DNA of 64,000 bases from Pelobates cultripes (lineage: Eukaryota; Chordata; Amphibia; Anura; Pelobatidae): contig OW240920.1 of the NCBI GenBank assembly GCA_933207985.1, forward strand, positions 130,095,145 to 130,159,144. The letters are read 5' to 3'. Shown here in pieces: positions 1 through 11,879 of this stretch. Under the pieces are notes generated by a model. It saw only the letters and a list, made by a program, of their open reading frames with translations, ran no database searches and was not told the DNA's origin. How positions within the stretch are numbered: position 1 is the stretch's first letter; the number at the start of each line of letters is the position of its first letter. Made by a program: the position numbers and the translations under genes.

Positions 1-479
1 TCTGATTGAGAGCCTAGGAGGTGTAAAAAGGCTCATTTATAGAGTGACCATTTCTATTGAAATCTGCACCCTCCCCCTTTTTTAAAAAAACAAAACACAA
101 GGACACGCTCCTCACACAGAGCACCGTAGCAAGCTAAAGTGCTTTAGGGGGCTCGACTATCCTTTTAAGTTTGGATACATTTCCTTTCATAGGGGTTTTG
201 CGCGAGATACTTGGTTGAGATGAACATTTATACTTGGCCAGGGCCGGTGCAAAGATTTTTGCCGCTCCCCCCTATTTCGGTGTGTCTATATGCGAGATGG
301 GATGCATTGTATGTTTCTGTGCATGTGTGTGTAGGCATGCATTGTGTGTATGTGTAAGGATGCATTGTGTATGTGTGTGGTGTGAAAGAAGTTTGCAGGG
401 TAGGATAGAGGCTGTGAGGGGAGCAGCTATTTATTTTTATTATATTTATTTTGTTAATATCATTTTTTTGTATATCTTT
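1..479. other. Flank without a recognised gene
   Basis: No coding exon is visible. Around 238-290 there is the end of a common interspersed repeat (CAGGGCCGGTGCAAAG...), and 300-380 is a short TGTGTG/GCATTGTG-rich stretch. The short open frames here are low-complexity Cys/Val strings. Confidence 0.5.
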
Positions 480-914
480 TTAAGTTTTGTGTCTTACTCC
501 CCCCTTTAATGTATCTCTTGAAAGCCCCTTATGTGTCTCTTATCTCTCCTCCTCTTTGTATGTCTCCTACATCCTCCAAAGCCCTTTGCGTGTCTTACTC
601 ACCCAAGCCCCTTTGTGTCTTAGTCTTCCCAGCGCCTTGGTGTGTCTCTTTTCCCCCCAGGCCCCTCTGTGTGTCTCCCTCAAAAGCGATGGGGGTGTCT
701 CTCTCCTGAGCCTCTGTGTGTTTCTGTTTCCCCTACCAGCCCTTCTGTGCTTCTCTTTCACCCCTTCCTCAGTCTCTCTGTGTGACTCTTACACTCCCCC
801 CCATCCCTTAATGATCTCTACCACTTCTCCCCATCCCTTAAGTGCTCTCCCTTCCCGTCCTGCCCTTAGTTCTCTCCCATCCTCTCTTATCCCTTAGTGA
901 TCTCACCTGCCCCA
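480..914. repeat. Degenerate pyrimidine-rich minisatellite, left part
   Basis: The plus strand is a run of imperfect units of about 25-35 bp. The first half resembles AGCCCCTTTGTGTGTCTC, and the part after about 780 resembles CCCATCCCTTAGTGCTCTCC. The same CCCTTAGTG units resume at about 1390-1560, so the array is interrupted by the block at 915-1379. The 136-residue open frame through it is Ser/Leu/Cys low complexity caused by the repeat. Confidence 0.6.
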
Positions 915-1379
915 TGTGAAAGAATTTACTTTGATTCCAAGGTTCAAGCTTATAGGGATCTTATTAGATAGCCTATATTAAAATGGGCTAACTTGGACTC
1001 TGAAAAATGCTTAAAACGACTCTTAGGACCATATATGTCTAGTTCCTGGAGCAGATAGCCCCCACCTGAGCTGTCTCTCCTAAATCAGTCTGTTCATTCT
1101 CTTTCCCGGAACTTATCTGTTATATGTACATGACGTTCATCCCTGTCTTATCTATACTCGCTTCACCCTTTCACTCCCTTACTACTACTACTGTTCTATG
1201 AGTATTTGCTCGTAAGCACTGACTTTTTAATGTATAAAAACACAACTGACAAAATAAAGGTAAGAGGCTTCTTTTGATAACCAACGAGTCTGGTTTCTAA
1301 GTCACACTTTTCCAAGTGCACTTGAAAATAATTTGGGTTCCCCCGAATATAACAAAAAGATCAAATTGGATCTATAACA
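915..1379 (+). mobile_element. Putative solo LTR (retroviral or retrotransposon)
   Basis: The block begins TGTGAAAG and ends ATAACA (TGT...ACA ends). It contains a TATA-like GTATAAAAAC at about 1233 and an AATAAA signal about 20 bp later, the order expected for U3-R-U5. It interrupts a minisatellite that continues on both sides. No internal retroviral gene is present. A clean target-site duplication was not found, so the ends are approximate and the class (ERV or Gypsy) is not settled. Confidence 0.4.
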
Positions 1380-1560
1380 CCTGCTCCCTCTGACCCTTAG
1401 TGCTCTCCCCTGCACATTCCCCCCCCACCCACCCAGTTCCCTTACTGCTCTCCCTCCCCCCTTGTCCCTTAGTGCAGTCTTCCACCTACCCCCCCCAGTG
1501 TGCCTTAGTGCAGCCTTCCCCCAAACACCCCAGTGCTGTCTCCTACCTCTTTGTAGCGTG
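1380..1560. repeat. Degenerate minisatellite, right part
   Basis: Imperfect units of the form CCCTTAGTGCTCTCCC / CCTTAGTGCAGTCTTCC continue the array seen before 915. Confidence 0.55.
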
Positions 1561-2000
1561 GCCAGGTGGCGCAGACCGCGGTACAGGAGGTTTAGTTTCC
1601 TGTACCCGGCCATACTGACAGGAAGAGCTCACAGAGAGCACTTCCTTTCAATCCAGCCCGGTACAGGAAACAGAACTACTGTGCCAGGGTCCGTGCCGCC
1701 CGGCAACCCTACACTGAGTGACTGGCAGGAGGGAGCGCAGTGCACTTCTCTCCTACCGGGTTACTCAAGTCTGGCGCCCCCTGGGCTGGTGCACCCTAGG
1801 CGACTGCCTAAGTCGCATATAGGACGCGCCGATCCTGCACCTGGCTCCTTCATGTTGCGAGCCTTAATATGTATATATAAGGATTTATTCACTAAAACAG
1901 GAATTGTGGAAAACCGATATGAAAATTTCACATATAAAGAGAAGCGTCAATGAAAAGAAATGCCATGTAATTTGAAAAAAAAAAAAAAGAAAAAAAAAAA
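1561..2000. repeat. Unclassified interspersed repeat with A-rich tail region
   Basis: Around 1775-1850 the text GGTGCACCCTAGGCGACTG...GATCCTGCAC resembles the end of a repeat whose opposite end may be the CAGGGCCGGTGCAAAG at about 238. Positions 1973-2005 are an A-rich tract. No gene is recognised. Confidence 0.35.
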
Positions 2001-2993
2001 AAAAAGGCACTTTTTTGGCCTTTCCCCCCAAAAAATATTATGCACATTTTTAAAATATTTTTTTATGAAAGGGATAAATTACGTTTTCAAGCTTTATTTG
2101 TAGAGCATTTTTTCCCCAAAGAATATTATTGATTAAAGGGACACACGAGACACCATAACAATCTCACAAAAGTGATTATAGTACCTGGAGTTCACAGTTC
2201 AATGTTAAGCTGTTTTCGAACAGTTTAACACTGAACAAGGGTCCCTGGCTGCCCCAATCATGTTACCACTAGAGGTACGGCTAAAGTGGAGTTACACTCT
2301 GCCTTAGCCATGCCAACTCAAACCAGTGATGGGCAGCTGTCATAAACTGAGAGGGGTCGACGGGCTAATGCAGAAGCAGTAGAGAGGCCTGAGAGGCCAT
2401 TCAAAAACAGTTTAAAACCCATGAGCTGGTGCTCTCTCTAAAATATCAGAGATACAGAAAAAAGGTAGTCAAGAAAGAAACACACACACAGTGGACAAAA
2501 GGCCTTTTGAACTATACTTTATGTTAGAAGTACATTTAAGAGCAAATGATTTGCTCGAAAATATATATATTTTAAAAAAATTATTATTGAACATGTCAAC
2601 ACAATTGAAGTATAAATGCCAACACCATTATTAGAAATGCATATTGTATAGCGAGGACACTTGTATATAAAAAACTAAATGTGCATTTTGGACAGAAAAG
2701 GTATGACCAAAAGGTGGACTCCCTAGCTTTTGTAAAACTACAGTTTAACACATTCTGGTATAAAACCAAACGTCACCTAAATGTTTTTTTTTATTAATTA
2801 GCACCATATTTAGAATGTGGTTCCAAATAGTATAATAGTCATCTCCATCCACAATATAGTGGGTTGTGGATCTCAAACTGTTGTCTGATGAAAGCTAGAG
2901 GATGTGGATGTAATCTTCAATTGTAAGATAGGTGGAGGTGGTTGTAAGCTCTGCTCTCATTTTCACTTTGAGCAGTTGGAAGAATTACAATAT
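2001..2993. other. 3' flank and probable 3' UTR of apex2, with MITE fragment
   Basis: From about 2132 a fragment of the window's abundant MITE family begins (TTAAAGGGACAC, then CACCATAAC). The stretch just below 2994 lies 3' of the apex2 stop codon and is probably its 3' UTR. No other exon was seen. Confidence 0.4.
2790..2795 (-). terminator. apex2: Possible apex2 poly(A) signal
   Basis: The plus strand reads TTTATT, giving AATAAA on the minus strand about 200 bp past the apex2 stop codon. A second AATAAA lies at 2093-2098. Which one is used cannot be decided from sequence alone. Confidence 0.35.
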
Positions 2994-5900
2994 TTAACTT
3001 GCATTCTCATGTCCGGTTTTCTTGTTAACCCAAAGGAAAAAGTTGCACCGTGCCTGTGGGTTGGATGAGTGACCGTCGGGTCTTGCACATGTGTAGAACT
3101 GACGGCCACAGTTGGGTCCAGCTTTCTTTACTGTTCGCAGGACACAGGGTTCACCATGGCCTTTACAATTGGGTGGGGGAGGTGGGCCCTTCAGCAATGA
3201 CTTCCAGAATGCTGCCTGTGGTTGAGTTCCTTTGGACATGATAGAAAGAGGTGCAGGATTCTGCTGGACTGGGTTTTTCGGTTTGTTCTGTTCAAAACAG
3301 GTCTCACTTTTTGTCTGTCCTTGTGATTGGTCTGCTTTGTGAACTACTGGCTTAAAAAATCCCAGGAGGCTTCCCTGTCCCCCCTTCACAGCTGGTTTGC
3401 TTTTTTTAACAATATTTCCATTTACCTTCTCTGAAGGCCGTTTCCGAGCAAAAATAGATTCAGTTCCTTCCGTAGAAGATTGTGAATCTGGCAGTTCTTT
3501 GTTTTCTCCAAACTTGCCCCCCAAATCCTTGTCATTTCTCACCAGAAACTGAGAAAGCTTCTGCTGCTTACCTGCAAATTCTGGGAGATATTTGGTGCAG
3601 AGAGGAGGGCACTTGGATGCTGCCAGAGGATGGCATTTCAAAAATGCTTTAACAGGACAGTGGTCTGATCCTTCCACCTCTGGCATGATAATGGAATCCA
3701 AGAACTGCAGTTCAACAAGGCTTTTGTTTCCTAAAATGTAGTCTATACGGGTTCCGTAATTGGTTTTCCGTGCCCCGGACACTGAACACCAGCAGGTAAA
3801 GGCATTTCTCTGAGTGGGGTGAAAGTACCGGAAACTGTCCAAGAAGTAATCCATTTTAGATGGAGTTACAGGACTGGAATCCTCTCTTTGTACTGCTTTT
3901 GGCTCAACGAGAAATTGGTTCAACCACTGACGTCCTGGGTTCTCCTCAAAAGCTTCCTAAGTAAAAAAGAGAGTTGTACGTAAGATAAAAGTAAGCTACA
4001 GCAGATTGCAGAAAAAAAAATTATATGCAGCTTCCAAGAACTTCTGGTAAAGCCTTGGAGTTTTGAATTAAAGAGAAGGACAGTAAACCTTACAAAGACA
4101 CTCCAGGCATGCTTTGGGCAAGTTAATTTGATGGTTTGGGCCTCATATTTCTATGTATTTCTTCTCCAAATTAAAATCTCTTTAGCTTTGTAAAAAAAAA
4201 AAAAAAAAAAAATGTTTTGCTGCTTTCTGCAGCATAAATCCAGCTCCTTAGCCACACCTCCCCTTTTCATAACACACAAAATATCTTATCAGAACCCTTC
4301 GTGCGTACTCAACTCAGCCAGCAGAATGAGCCAAATTGCTGACATGACTCGCCCCGGAGCCAATCACAACATTTCTTGTTATTCTCCCAAGTTCCGCTTA
4401 GCACATCTTTGAAATACAATACAGATAATAAGAGGACAGTGATTTGCTGGGGGTTGGAGACACGTCAGCAACTTGGCTCTCCCATTGGCTGAGCTAAACT
4501 TCTTACCTTCCAATCGGAAAGTGGTTTTCTGAAAATAAGGTGTGGCTAATGGGTAGGCATTATGTGGCAGAAAGTAGCAACATTTTTCTGGGGGTAGTAG
4601 CACTAGTAGTAGCGTTTTGGAGTATGGAGAGAAACACACATTGATTAAGTTTCCAAAATCTATAAAATGCAATAAAGGTATGCTGATAATGTACCCAGAG
4701 CCACTTTAATGTTTTCCTGCTCTACAATGCAAGTTTACTTAAATGGAATAAAATAGGACAAAGACAGGAGGTTGTGAATAGAGGATATTATTTATGAAAT
4801 AAACAAAGTTAGCTAGACGGCCTACAAAGGAGTTGAGAAGTTGAAGGATAAAAGAGAAGACTCTAAAAAAAAAAAAAAAAGTCCAGGTTGCATTTCCCAG
4901 GACTAACAGAGCATAGAACCCAAACTTAGTATAATTAAAAAGGTAAAACCGAGGCAATGTGCTAGATAAGCGGCATTAATAAAATGAAGGAACCTTTACA
5001 ATGTAAGCTACGATGGAGAATATAGATTCCTGGGTGACGATACACAGGAAACAGACATTGGATATCAGAAAAGGATTCCCAGCTCACCAGATCCGTTGGG
5101 TCACAGTGATCGAGAGGCCTGTGGGAGGTGTTCACATCTCCTAAGATAATGACATGGCTGCAACAGAGATATCAGACATTTTTAGCCATTGAGATTTATT
5201 TTACTCCTATAACGGGTCTTAACATTTTCACTGACCCAGAGTCTCACCTTCCCGACTTCAAGATGGCCTCTGCTCGTATTTGCAGCAAGTGATAGAAGCG
5301 CAGTTTGTAGGTCTTCCGTTCCGGCTTCTCAGGGTCAGCCCGAGGGCAGTAAACATTGATCACAGTTAGTGTTTCATCTTTATCTTCAGAGGTTCTGAAA
5401 CAGGAAGAGTAACATCAGATCTTAAAGACTCGGCCAGAATGGCAGATTTAGAGCCCTTTCTGATATTTCTAAGGTTAGGCTCAATACAAGCTAACTCTTT
5501 ACTGCACTAGAATGACAAGAGATTATATGCCACCCCACTGCACAATCTTAGTAAACTCCTGATAGCCCAGTTGGAGAATTATACCATGTCTTCTATTTAC
5601 TCTAAAATCTGCAATCCCCTTGTAACGGCTCCACTATTGCAAACTTTAAAGGACCACTATAGGCACCCAGACCACTTCAGCTTAATGAAGTGGTCTGGGT
5701 GCCAGGTCCAGCTAGGGTTAACCTTTTTTTAAATAAACATAGCAGTTTCAGAGAAACTGCTATGTTTATGTTAGGGTTAATCCAGCCTCTAGTGGCTGTC
5801 TCTTGACAGCCGCTAGAGGTGCTTGCGTGCAAGACGCTAGCGTCCATAGGAAGGCATTGTCAATGCTTTCCTATGGACTGTCTGAATGCACGCGGCTCCT

Positions 5901-6165
5901 GACGCGCATGCGCATTCAGCCGAAGAGGAAGACAAGAGGGAGGAGAGGAGGAGGAGAGCTCCCCGCCCAGCGCTGGAGAAAGAGGTAAGTTTAACCCCTT
6001 CCTCTCCCCAGAGCCTGGCGGGAGGGGGACCCTGAGCGTGGGGGCACCCTCAGGGCACTATAGTGGTCCTTTAAAAGCAAGGACTTTTCTCCAGAGAGAA
6101 AAATTTCCCAACCAGCAAGACAAGATCAAAAAAAACCTTAAAAAGAACTCTGTACATAGACATTT

Positions 6166-6234
<69 letters not shown>

Positions 6235-9200
6235 TTTTTAACAATCTTAAATGTTTCTATACTTTTTTTTCTAACGTATGTCTTGGGGTAAAGATGGTAT
6301 TACTGAATGCAGTACAATAGTACATTTTCAAAAATCAACCACAGAAAAATAAAACAAATATGTTTCCTCGAATGGTAAAATAAATTGCAGTCCAGAGGTT
6401 TCAAAATAGGTCTATAGTTGTTGCACTAACCAGCTAAGCTATCTACATATAACTTGAATTGCACAAACCGAATACGAAAAAAAAATATATATATATTTTT
6501 TAAAAGCTGATTTTAATTTTGGTCATTTCGATTAAAATTGATCTTTTAGCCAGTATCAATGGCATATCTTATAAAAGTGATGTGTAATACAGCAACATAC
6601 ATTTACAATGAATAAAAATGCACTTGGCAGTCAATCCATCAACCCATGTAACAGAGGCCTGCCTGGATGTGTATTGGTACACAGAGCGACAGACTCACAT
6701 TCTCCCCCTAGGAAGATCCCAAATGAAAATGCCACCAAGCTAACTAGGATAAAATGCTTTATTATACCATAAAGGCAACACTCGAATGTGGTACCCAGGA
6801 GCACTATATCAGGATTCGTACAGATGTTTTATGGCATGACAAAGCACTCTATCTAGATTTTCTAGGACTGAGACATTGTGGCTTCTATCAATAACAGTCT
6901 ACGACAGCACTGCAGCAGAAACATTTGCCACGTAGTGCATGGTGATCTAGCAGTCCGCCAGCGATTATAAGCTGCCACCTCTGCTTCAATCTGTCAGCAT
7001 GTTTGTTATACACTCTGTATGCTATAAAAGCAGATGTAATCACAGGGCAATGTGATGCAATAAAGCAAAATATGATTAAGTCTCAAAAACAAAGTGTTTT
7101 AGCTCTCTAACAGAACACTCCAAGTATCTATTACATAGCGCTATCGTTTTTATGGTGCAAGGAGTGACCTGTCATCCCCATTGCTAGAGCTTAAGTTATT
7201 TTAGAATGGGCTGATTGCTTACCTGGGGTCTACCAGACACCAATCCCTTCCTCCACTAATTCTATGAAGAGACAGAAGCTTTCTAGGCACGACTTGGCTC
7301 AAAAGAGCTAAAGGAAGCTCTAAGTTCTCCATAGGAAATAGTGCTGGCGAAAAAGTCACATATTGACCACAGGTGCCATAAGCACTACAGCATGTTGTAG
7401 TGGTTATGGTGCTTGGAGTGTTCTTTTAAGGAACAATGGCTTGCCAAAAACGATAAAGAATGATATGCCTAATCCTTGATTCTTAAAGACGTTTCATTCT
7501 AAAAGGACAATCCATAATTGCTTCAAATAGGAAATGTAGGCTAAAATAGTCAACCTGTTACTATAGCAGAGTTGGGGAATATTTCTAACTCGGCTGTTAA
7601 CGCCTGAATTTTAAATTCCAGTTTTCAATTCTATGTGTGAATAAAATGCTATGATAAGAAACATGTAAAATCAAGACAATTTTGAAATAAACATCCCACA
7701 AAAAAAAACAAACACATTTTGCACTGTCTTATATTGGATACATATTTTATAAAAGATATTGTTACCAGGAATCACACAAGAGTGGGATCAGAGAACTAGG
7801 ATTACGCAGTTTATTCTGCAGGCTTACTGGATCCTGTGCTGTGTTATAACGGTTCTTCCTTCTTGGTCCAAAGAAAGCAGCTCCTCTTCCGAAAACTCCT
7901 CTGTGTTCCCATAGCAGCCAATGGATCCTTTGTGAGCGGTCAGCTGCCCGGAAAGTCCTTCCTCCGCTGCCCATGGCGTTGTTCTACACTTGCAGAAAGT
8001 CGAAACTCCTTGAATTAAAGGGAAAGTGATCAAGTGAGAAGGAGCTTAAAAAACAAATAGTTTTTTGGGGGTTTTTTTTAACGACCAGTCCTGTAAATGT
8101 ATTCTCTAAATTATATCAAACGACGCGCGGCAAAAAGAACATTAACAGAAGTAATTTAATTAATGTTATTTTTATATAGCGCCCAAATATTCTGCAGCGC
8201 TTTACAATTATATAAAGGGGATATTAGAGGTAAAGATGGCCCTGCTCAAATGGCTTACGATCAATGAGGAGCTGATGTTACCCAAGGACACCTACTCGCA
8301 AGGTGGTGTAATGACTGCGTTGTTGAAAATTATCTAAAATTTCTAATTTTTTTTGACAGTGGAAAAAAGTTAAAGGGAAAAAAACTGCTCGATATCTTAC
8401 CAGAGTACCCGCTCCTCACACGGCAGAAGCTGAAGAATGAGTTATATCCTTCGACTATAGCAGTGGGTTCATCTAACAGGTCCCCTAAACACAAACACAA
8501 GCATATTGTCCTGTTAGTTCTAATAAATTATAGAAAGGCAATGAATGCATAGGGAAGGTCCATTGGTTCCAAGACCCCTAGATCATGTCAAACTATTGTG
8601 AAAAGCTTTAATATTAAACCAAAGATGACAACTTGGAGACTTAAATTAAAGTTTTACAACAGCCACCATGACCACATCTGCTTTTTGAAGTAGTCATGGT
8701 GTTGGGAGTCTGGATGTGCAGTGTTTCAGCTTAAAACACTGCACATCTAGAATGATCTGCCCTGGTGTGCCGGGGGCTAGTTGCATCACAAGCACACATG
8801 ATTTAGGCAGCCCACAACGCTGTTCCGGACAGCCGAATGCCAATTTTATGCATATTTTTTGTCTGTTGTCAGCGTGCACTGCATGCTGCTGACAGATGTA
8901 ATCTGCGTCTACCTTGCAGAGCCCGCAAGGGGAAGCTCCAGGTTCCCTTATCCAAATTGGTACATTTTCTTTTCCTAACTCTCCTTTCCCCATGCCTGCT
9001 TAGAGACTGTTAAAGGGACACAGTAGGCACCCAGACCACTTGAAGTGGTCTGGGTGCTGTGACCCTTTTGCACTTAGTGCTACAATGACACTGACATTGC
9101 AGCTCTAAGTCTGCCCTCTGTGGCAGACTAGCAGACAGCCACTGGAGGCGCTTCCGGATTCATAACGACTTTCATAACGGTTTTAACCCCTTCAGCAACA

Positions 9201-10884
9201 TGGTATGAGGGGGCAGGATGGGGGCGGGGCACTCCAGGATTCTCTAGTGCCAGGGAAACAGGTTTGTTTTCCTGGCACTGAAGAATCCGTTTAAATGGTC
9301 GTGTCAGATGAGACGCCTTGACTGGAAGCCTATGAGAGGTATTTGATTGGATAGACCACTGTGTGGCTCCTGTGACGTCAGGTGGGGGCTATCGAACAGC
9401 ATCAGGAGCTTTGCCTGGCACTGGATTTAAGTAAATATTATTTTACAGCTATTTTTAGAGTCGGGTGGAAGCTAAAGAATAATGTCCTATTAGTAACCCT
9501 TTAATATAAACAATACAGCAGTTATGTCATTAATCCCCCCAAAATTCTAAATTTTAAGTCCAGTGGTTTTAACAATTGCCTTTTCACCCCTGTTCCACAT
9601 AAATAAAACTGCAGGCACAATCCAACAATGCCTTTAAAAGCACTCACTTGTCACTTTAGTCTCCTGCAGACAGATAATATCTGCATCAAGCGAGTCCAAT
9701 ACATCTTTAATGCCTGCACGGGTGGCTCGAATACCATTAATATTCCAACTCACAATCCGCACGCCTCCAGCTGTGTTCCTGACATAAAAAAAAATAAAAA
9801 ATAACTTTTGTTTAATAAAATTGACTGCATAACTGAAGAACAGATAAGGTAGCCAGACCTTTGTTTTCAAGGACACACAATTTCTTCATGCTGCAGGACA
9901 GTGTATGAAAAGTGCTGTCCTGCACTATGAAGAATGAATATTCTGCAGGATCCCTCAATGACTAATGGATAACTAACATTAAAATGTTGCTCGGTATCAA
10001 GTTGCATGTGACGTTGAATGTAAAGAACTTGAAAAAAGAAAATCAAATGGAAATGTCTCGACTGGATGTATGTCAAAATGTATATGTTTTCATTGCTCGG
10101 CAATGTTTTACACAAGGCAAAAAGGGTGGTATATATGCACCAAAAAAAAAAAAACCCCCACAAGATGGAAGTAGTTTTATTGCTAAGTATCTGTTTAAAG
10201 GGATACACCCCAAAAAAATTTAACCAAAAAAAAAGCATTTTAACAAAACATTGTTTCAGGTTATAGTAGCCATTGGTGGGATGGTCCCCCCCCCTCTGCT
10301 AAAATAATTTTTTTGTCAAAAACAACCTTGAGATCCAACATCGATGCCAAGTTCTCCCCGCAGCTCCACCCTCCTTTAGTGATGTCCTAGCTGCAGCGAG
10401 AGGAACGCTCAGGAAGCTGGGCCAAGAGAGGACTTGAACGGCGGGGTGCGTCGCGCTTCCATTGGTCACCCGTCACCCGCATAAAGAAGCACACTTTTTA
10501 ACATCAGCGTCTCGGAACTGTCATTACGGACAGCTAACGGGACCGGCGGAGTAATACGTCCAGCCACAGCAAACTTCTGCTTCTACGTACCTTCAGCATT
10601 TCTCACTGGAAAAGCACCATAACCACTTTAAAAAAAAAGTCACTGAAGTGGTCATGGTGTTTGGAGTAACCATTTACTGAATTAATATCCAACCTAAGGC
10701 ATTTTAATTCTATATTCTTCATACTCCTGGCCTCCCCATCAATATTTACAGATTATATTTGACTTGTTACATTATATATTATTATTGGTATATAATTATT
10801 AATAGTATAAGAGGACTTTAGAGCTAGGAAGTTGTCCTCCATAAAATTCACGGACCTACAGCTCTCCTCCGAGTCTCCCGACAT
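2994..10884 (-). CDS. apex2: DNA-(apurinic/apyrimidinic site) endonuclease 2 (APE2)
   Basis: APE2 is a nuclear exonuclease III-family enzyme with AP endonuclease, 3'-5' exonuclease and 3'-phosphodiesterase activity, linked to PCNA and ATR-Chk1 signalling. Coding exons in transcript order are 10856-10884 (inferred), 9648-9778, 8401-8484, 7828-8008, 5248-5394, 5088-5157 and 2994-3956. All introns are GT-AG and the frame holds for 1605 nt, giving 534 residues (human 518). Visible signatures are VSWNINGIR (about 19-27), LQETK (47-51), GDVNTSHRP (197-205), GSDHCPV with the catalytic His near 313, a PCNA-binding PIP box QGSLLGFF (about 408-415), basic NLS-like patches, and a C-terminal Zf-GRF module (C478 to C518, ending CNFFLW). 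The key residues all appear intact. The start is the weak point because the exon carrying VSWNING has no in-frame ATG. It is divergent to pfkfb1, as in human. Confidence 0.95.
5645..6075. mobile_element. MITE, TTTAAAGGACCACTATAG family, full-length copy
   Basis: Terminal inverted repeats TTTAAAGGACCACTATAG and CTATAGTGGTCCTTTAAA enclose a chain of hairpins: GGCACCCAGACCACTTC / GAAGTGGTCTGGGTGCC, AACATAGCAGTTTC / GAAACTGCTATGTT, and CCATAGGAAGGCATTG / CAATGCTTTCCTATGG. It lies in the apex2 intron between exons 7828-8008 and 5248-5394. It has no coding capacity. This is the reference copy for related entries. Confidence 0.8.
6164..6231. repeat. (AT)n microsatellite
   Basis: About 60 bp of nearly pure AT dinucleotide repeat inside an apex2 intron. 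Confidence 0.95.
8152..8330. repeat. Interspersed repeat (SINE-like, TATATAGCGCC...GCAGCGCTTTACAA)
   Basis: The stretch has the words TTTATATAGCGCC and TTCTGCAGCGCTTTACAATT followed by a GTTACCCAAGGACAC-type segment. I recognise this as a dispersed amphibian-type repeat but cannot name the family. A similar fragment (GGCGCTATATAAATAATAATAA) is at about 59884. Confidence 0.4.
9010..9295. mobile_element. MITE of the same family, shorter copy
   Basis: It starts TTAAAGGGACACAGTAGGCACCC, has the CAGACCACTTGAAGTGGTCTG hairpin, and ends near CCGTTTAAA. It lies in an apex2 intron. A related fragment (GTAGTCATGGTGTTGGGAGTC hairpin) lies just before it at about 8640-9000. Confidence 0.6.
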
Positions 10885-11200
10885 CCCCCTGACAAGTGTC
10901 AGATCAGCTCAGAGCTCCAACAAGAAACCTGAGCCATCCAGCATGGCAGCTCCCACTTCCCGCCTACTGGCAGCTTCTCTGACCACGCTGCTGCGCGACA
11001 GCGGCGCGGCTGGAGCGCGTCACGGCGTGTGTGTGTGGGCGCGGCCTGCGAGCACGTGCAGCAGCAACAGCGCAGGCAGCGTCACGTGACCCCCAAACAC
11101 GCTGCTGTGGGAGGCTTCCGATGACGCGCCAGGCTGTACACATGCCGAGCGGCTCGCATTCGGCGGAGCAGTCCCGAGCTGTGTCTCAGTCATGCTGCAC
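10300..11200. promoter_or_regulatory. GC-rich, CpG-containing promoter region of apex2
   Basis: CpG density rises sharply at 10370-10570 and again at 10850-11190, with CACGTG words at about 11053 and 11083. It overlaps the inferred apex2 first exon. It is assigned as the apex2 promoter by position. It might also fire on the plus strand, but no spliced plus-strand gene could be built from it. Confidence 0.55.
10856..10884 (-). CDS. apex2: Candidate first coding exon of apex2
   Basis: On the minus strand ATG TCG GGA GAC ... TGT AG is followed by GTCCGT. It encodes MSGDSEESC plus two bases that join the G of the next exon (acceptor TGTCAG, exon start 9778) to give Arg. The phase fits exactly and the exon lies in a GC-rich, promoter-like stretch. 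The donor is weaker than the others in the gene, and human APE2 starts almost directly at its VSWNING, so this short acidic extension is inferred. Confidence 0.45.
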
Positions 11201-11365
11201 CAGCACCTTTGTCAATGTTCACATTCACATTGTAGCTGAAAACCAGCTGTGTGTGCGCGTCACTTTATACCTGGTCCACTATATATATTACATATGTTTA
11301 TATGAGGGAAAACAGTGCATGGAGCACTTAATACATTGTATTGGGGTTATTCACTAAAGTGAGAA

Positions 11366-11855
11366 TTTAAAGGACCACTATAGTGCCAGGAAAACAAACT
11401 TGTTTTCCTAGCACTATAGTGTTAATAGGTCCCCCCACCCTCATGGCCCCCCTCCCGCTGGGCTGAAGGGGGGGGAAGGGATTAAAATTTTACCTTTTTC
11501 CAGCACCGGGCTCCCTCGGCGCTGGGGACTCTCTGCCTCCTTCCGACGTCATCGGCTGAATGCGCATGCGCGGCAAGAGCCGCACGTGCATTCAGTCAGT
11601 CCATAGGAAAGCATTTCTCAATGTTTTCCTATGGACGCTGGCGTCTTCTCACTGTGAAAATCACAGTGAGAAGCGCGGAAGCGCCTCTGGCGGCTGTCAA
11701 TGAGACAGCCACTAGAGGCTGGATTAACCCTAATGTAAACATAGCAGTTTCTCTGAAACTGCTGTTTATAGCAGGCAGGGTTAACCCTAGATGGACCTGG
11801 CACCCAGACCACTTCATTGAGCTGAAGTGGTCTGGGTGCCTATAGTGGTCCTTTA
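11366..11855. mobile_element. MITE, full-length copy of the TTTAAAGGACCACTATAG family
   Basis: TTTAAAGGACCACTATAGTG begins the element and TATAGTGGTCCTTTAG ends it. It contains the GGAAAACAAACTTGTTTTCC, CCATAGGAAAGCAT..., AACATAGCAGTTTC and GGCACCCAGACCACTTC hairpins seen in the 5645-6075 copy, in reversed order, so it is inserted in the opposite orientation. Confidence 0.75.
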
Positions 11856-11879
11856 GGATTCATTTAAAGTTAATTTCTA

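Noticed and set aside
487..897. Open frame of 136 residues, plus strand
   Set aside because: Ser/Leu/Cys low complexity produced by a pyrimidine-rich minisatellite. No domain and no splice context.
1462..1953. Open frame of 163 residues, plus strand
   Set aside because: Spans minisatellite and a dispersed repeat and begins at a non-ATG-like context. No recognisable motif.
10943..11089. ATG frame MAAPTSRLLAASLTTLL..., mitochondrial-presequence-like, plus strand
   Set aside because: Lies in the GC-rich apex2 promoter, ends in a stop after 48 codons without a convincing donor, and no downstream exon could be joined. Kept only as a weak possibility of a divergent gene.
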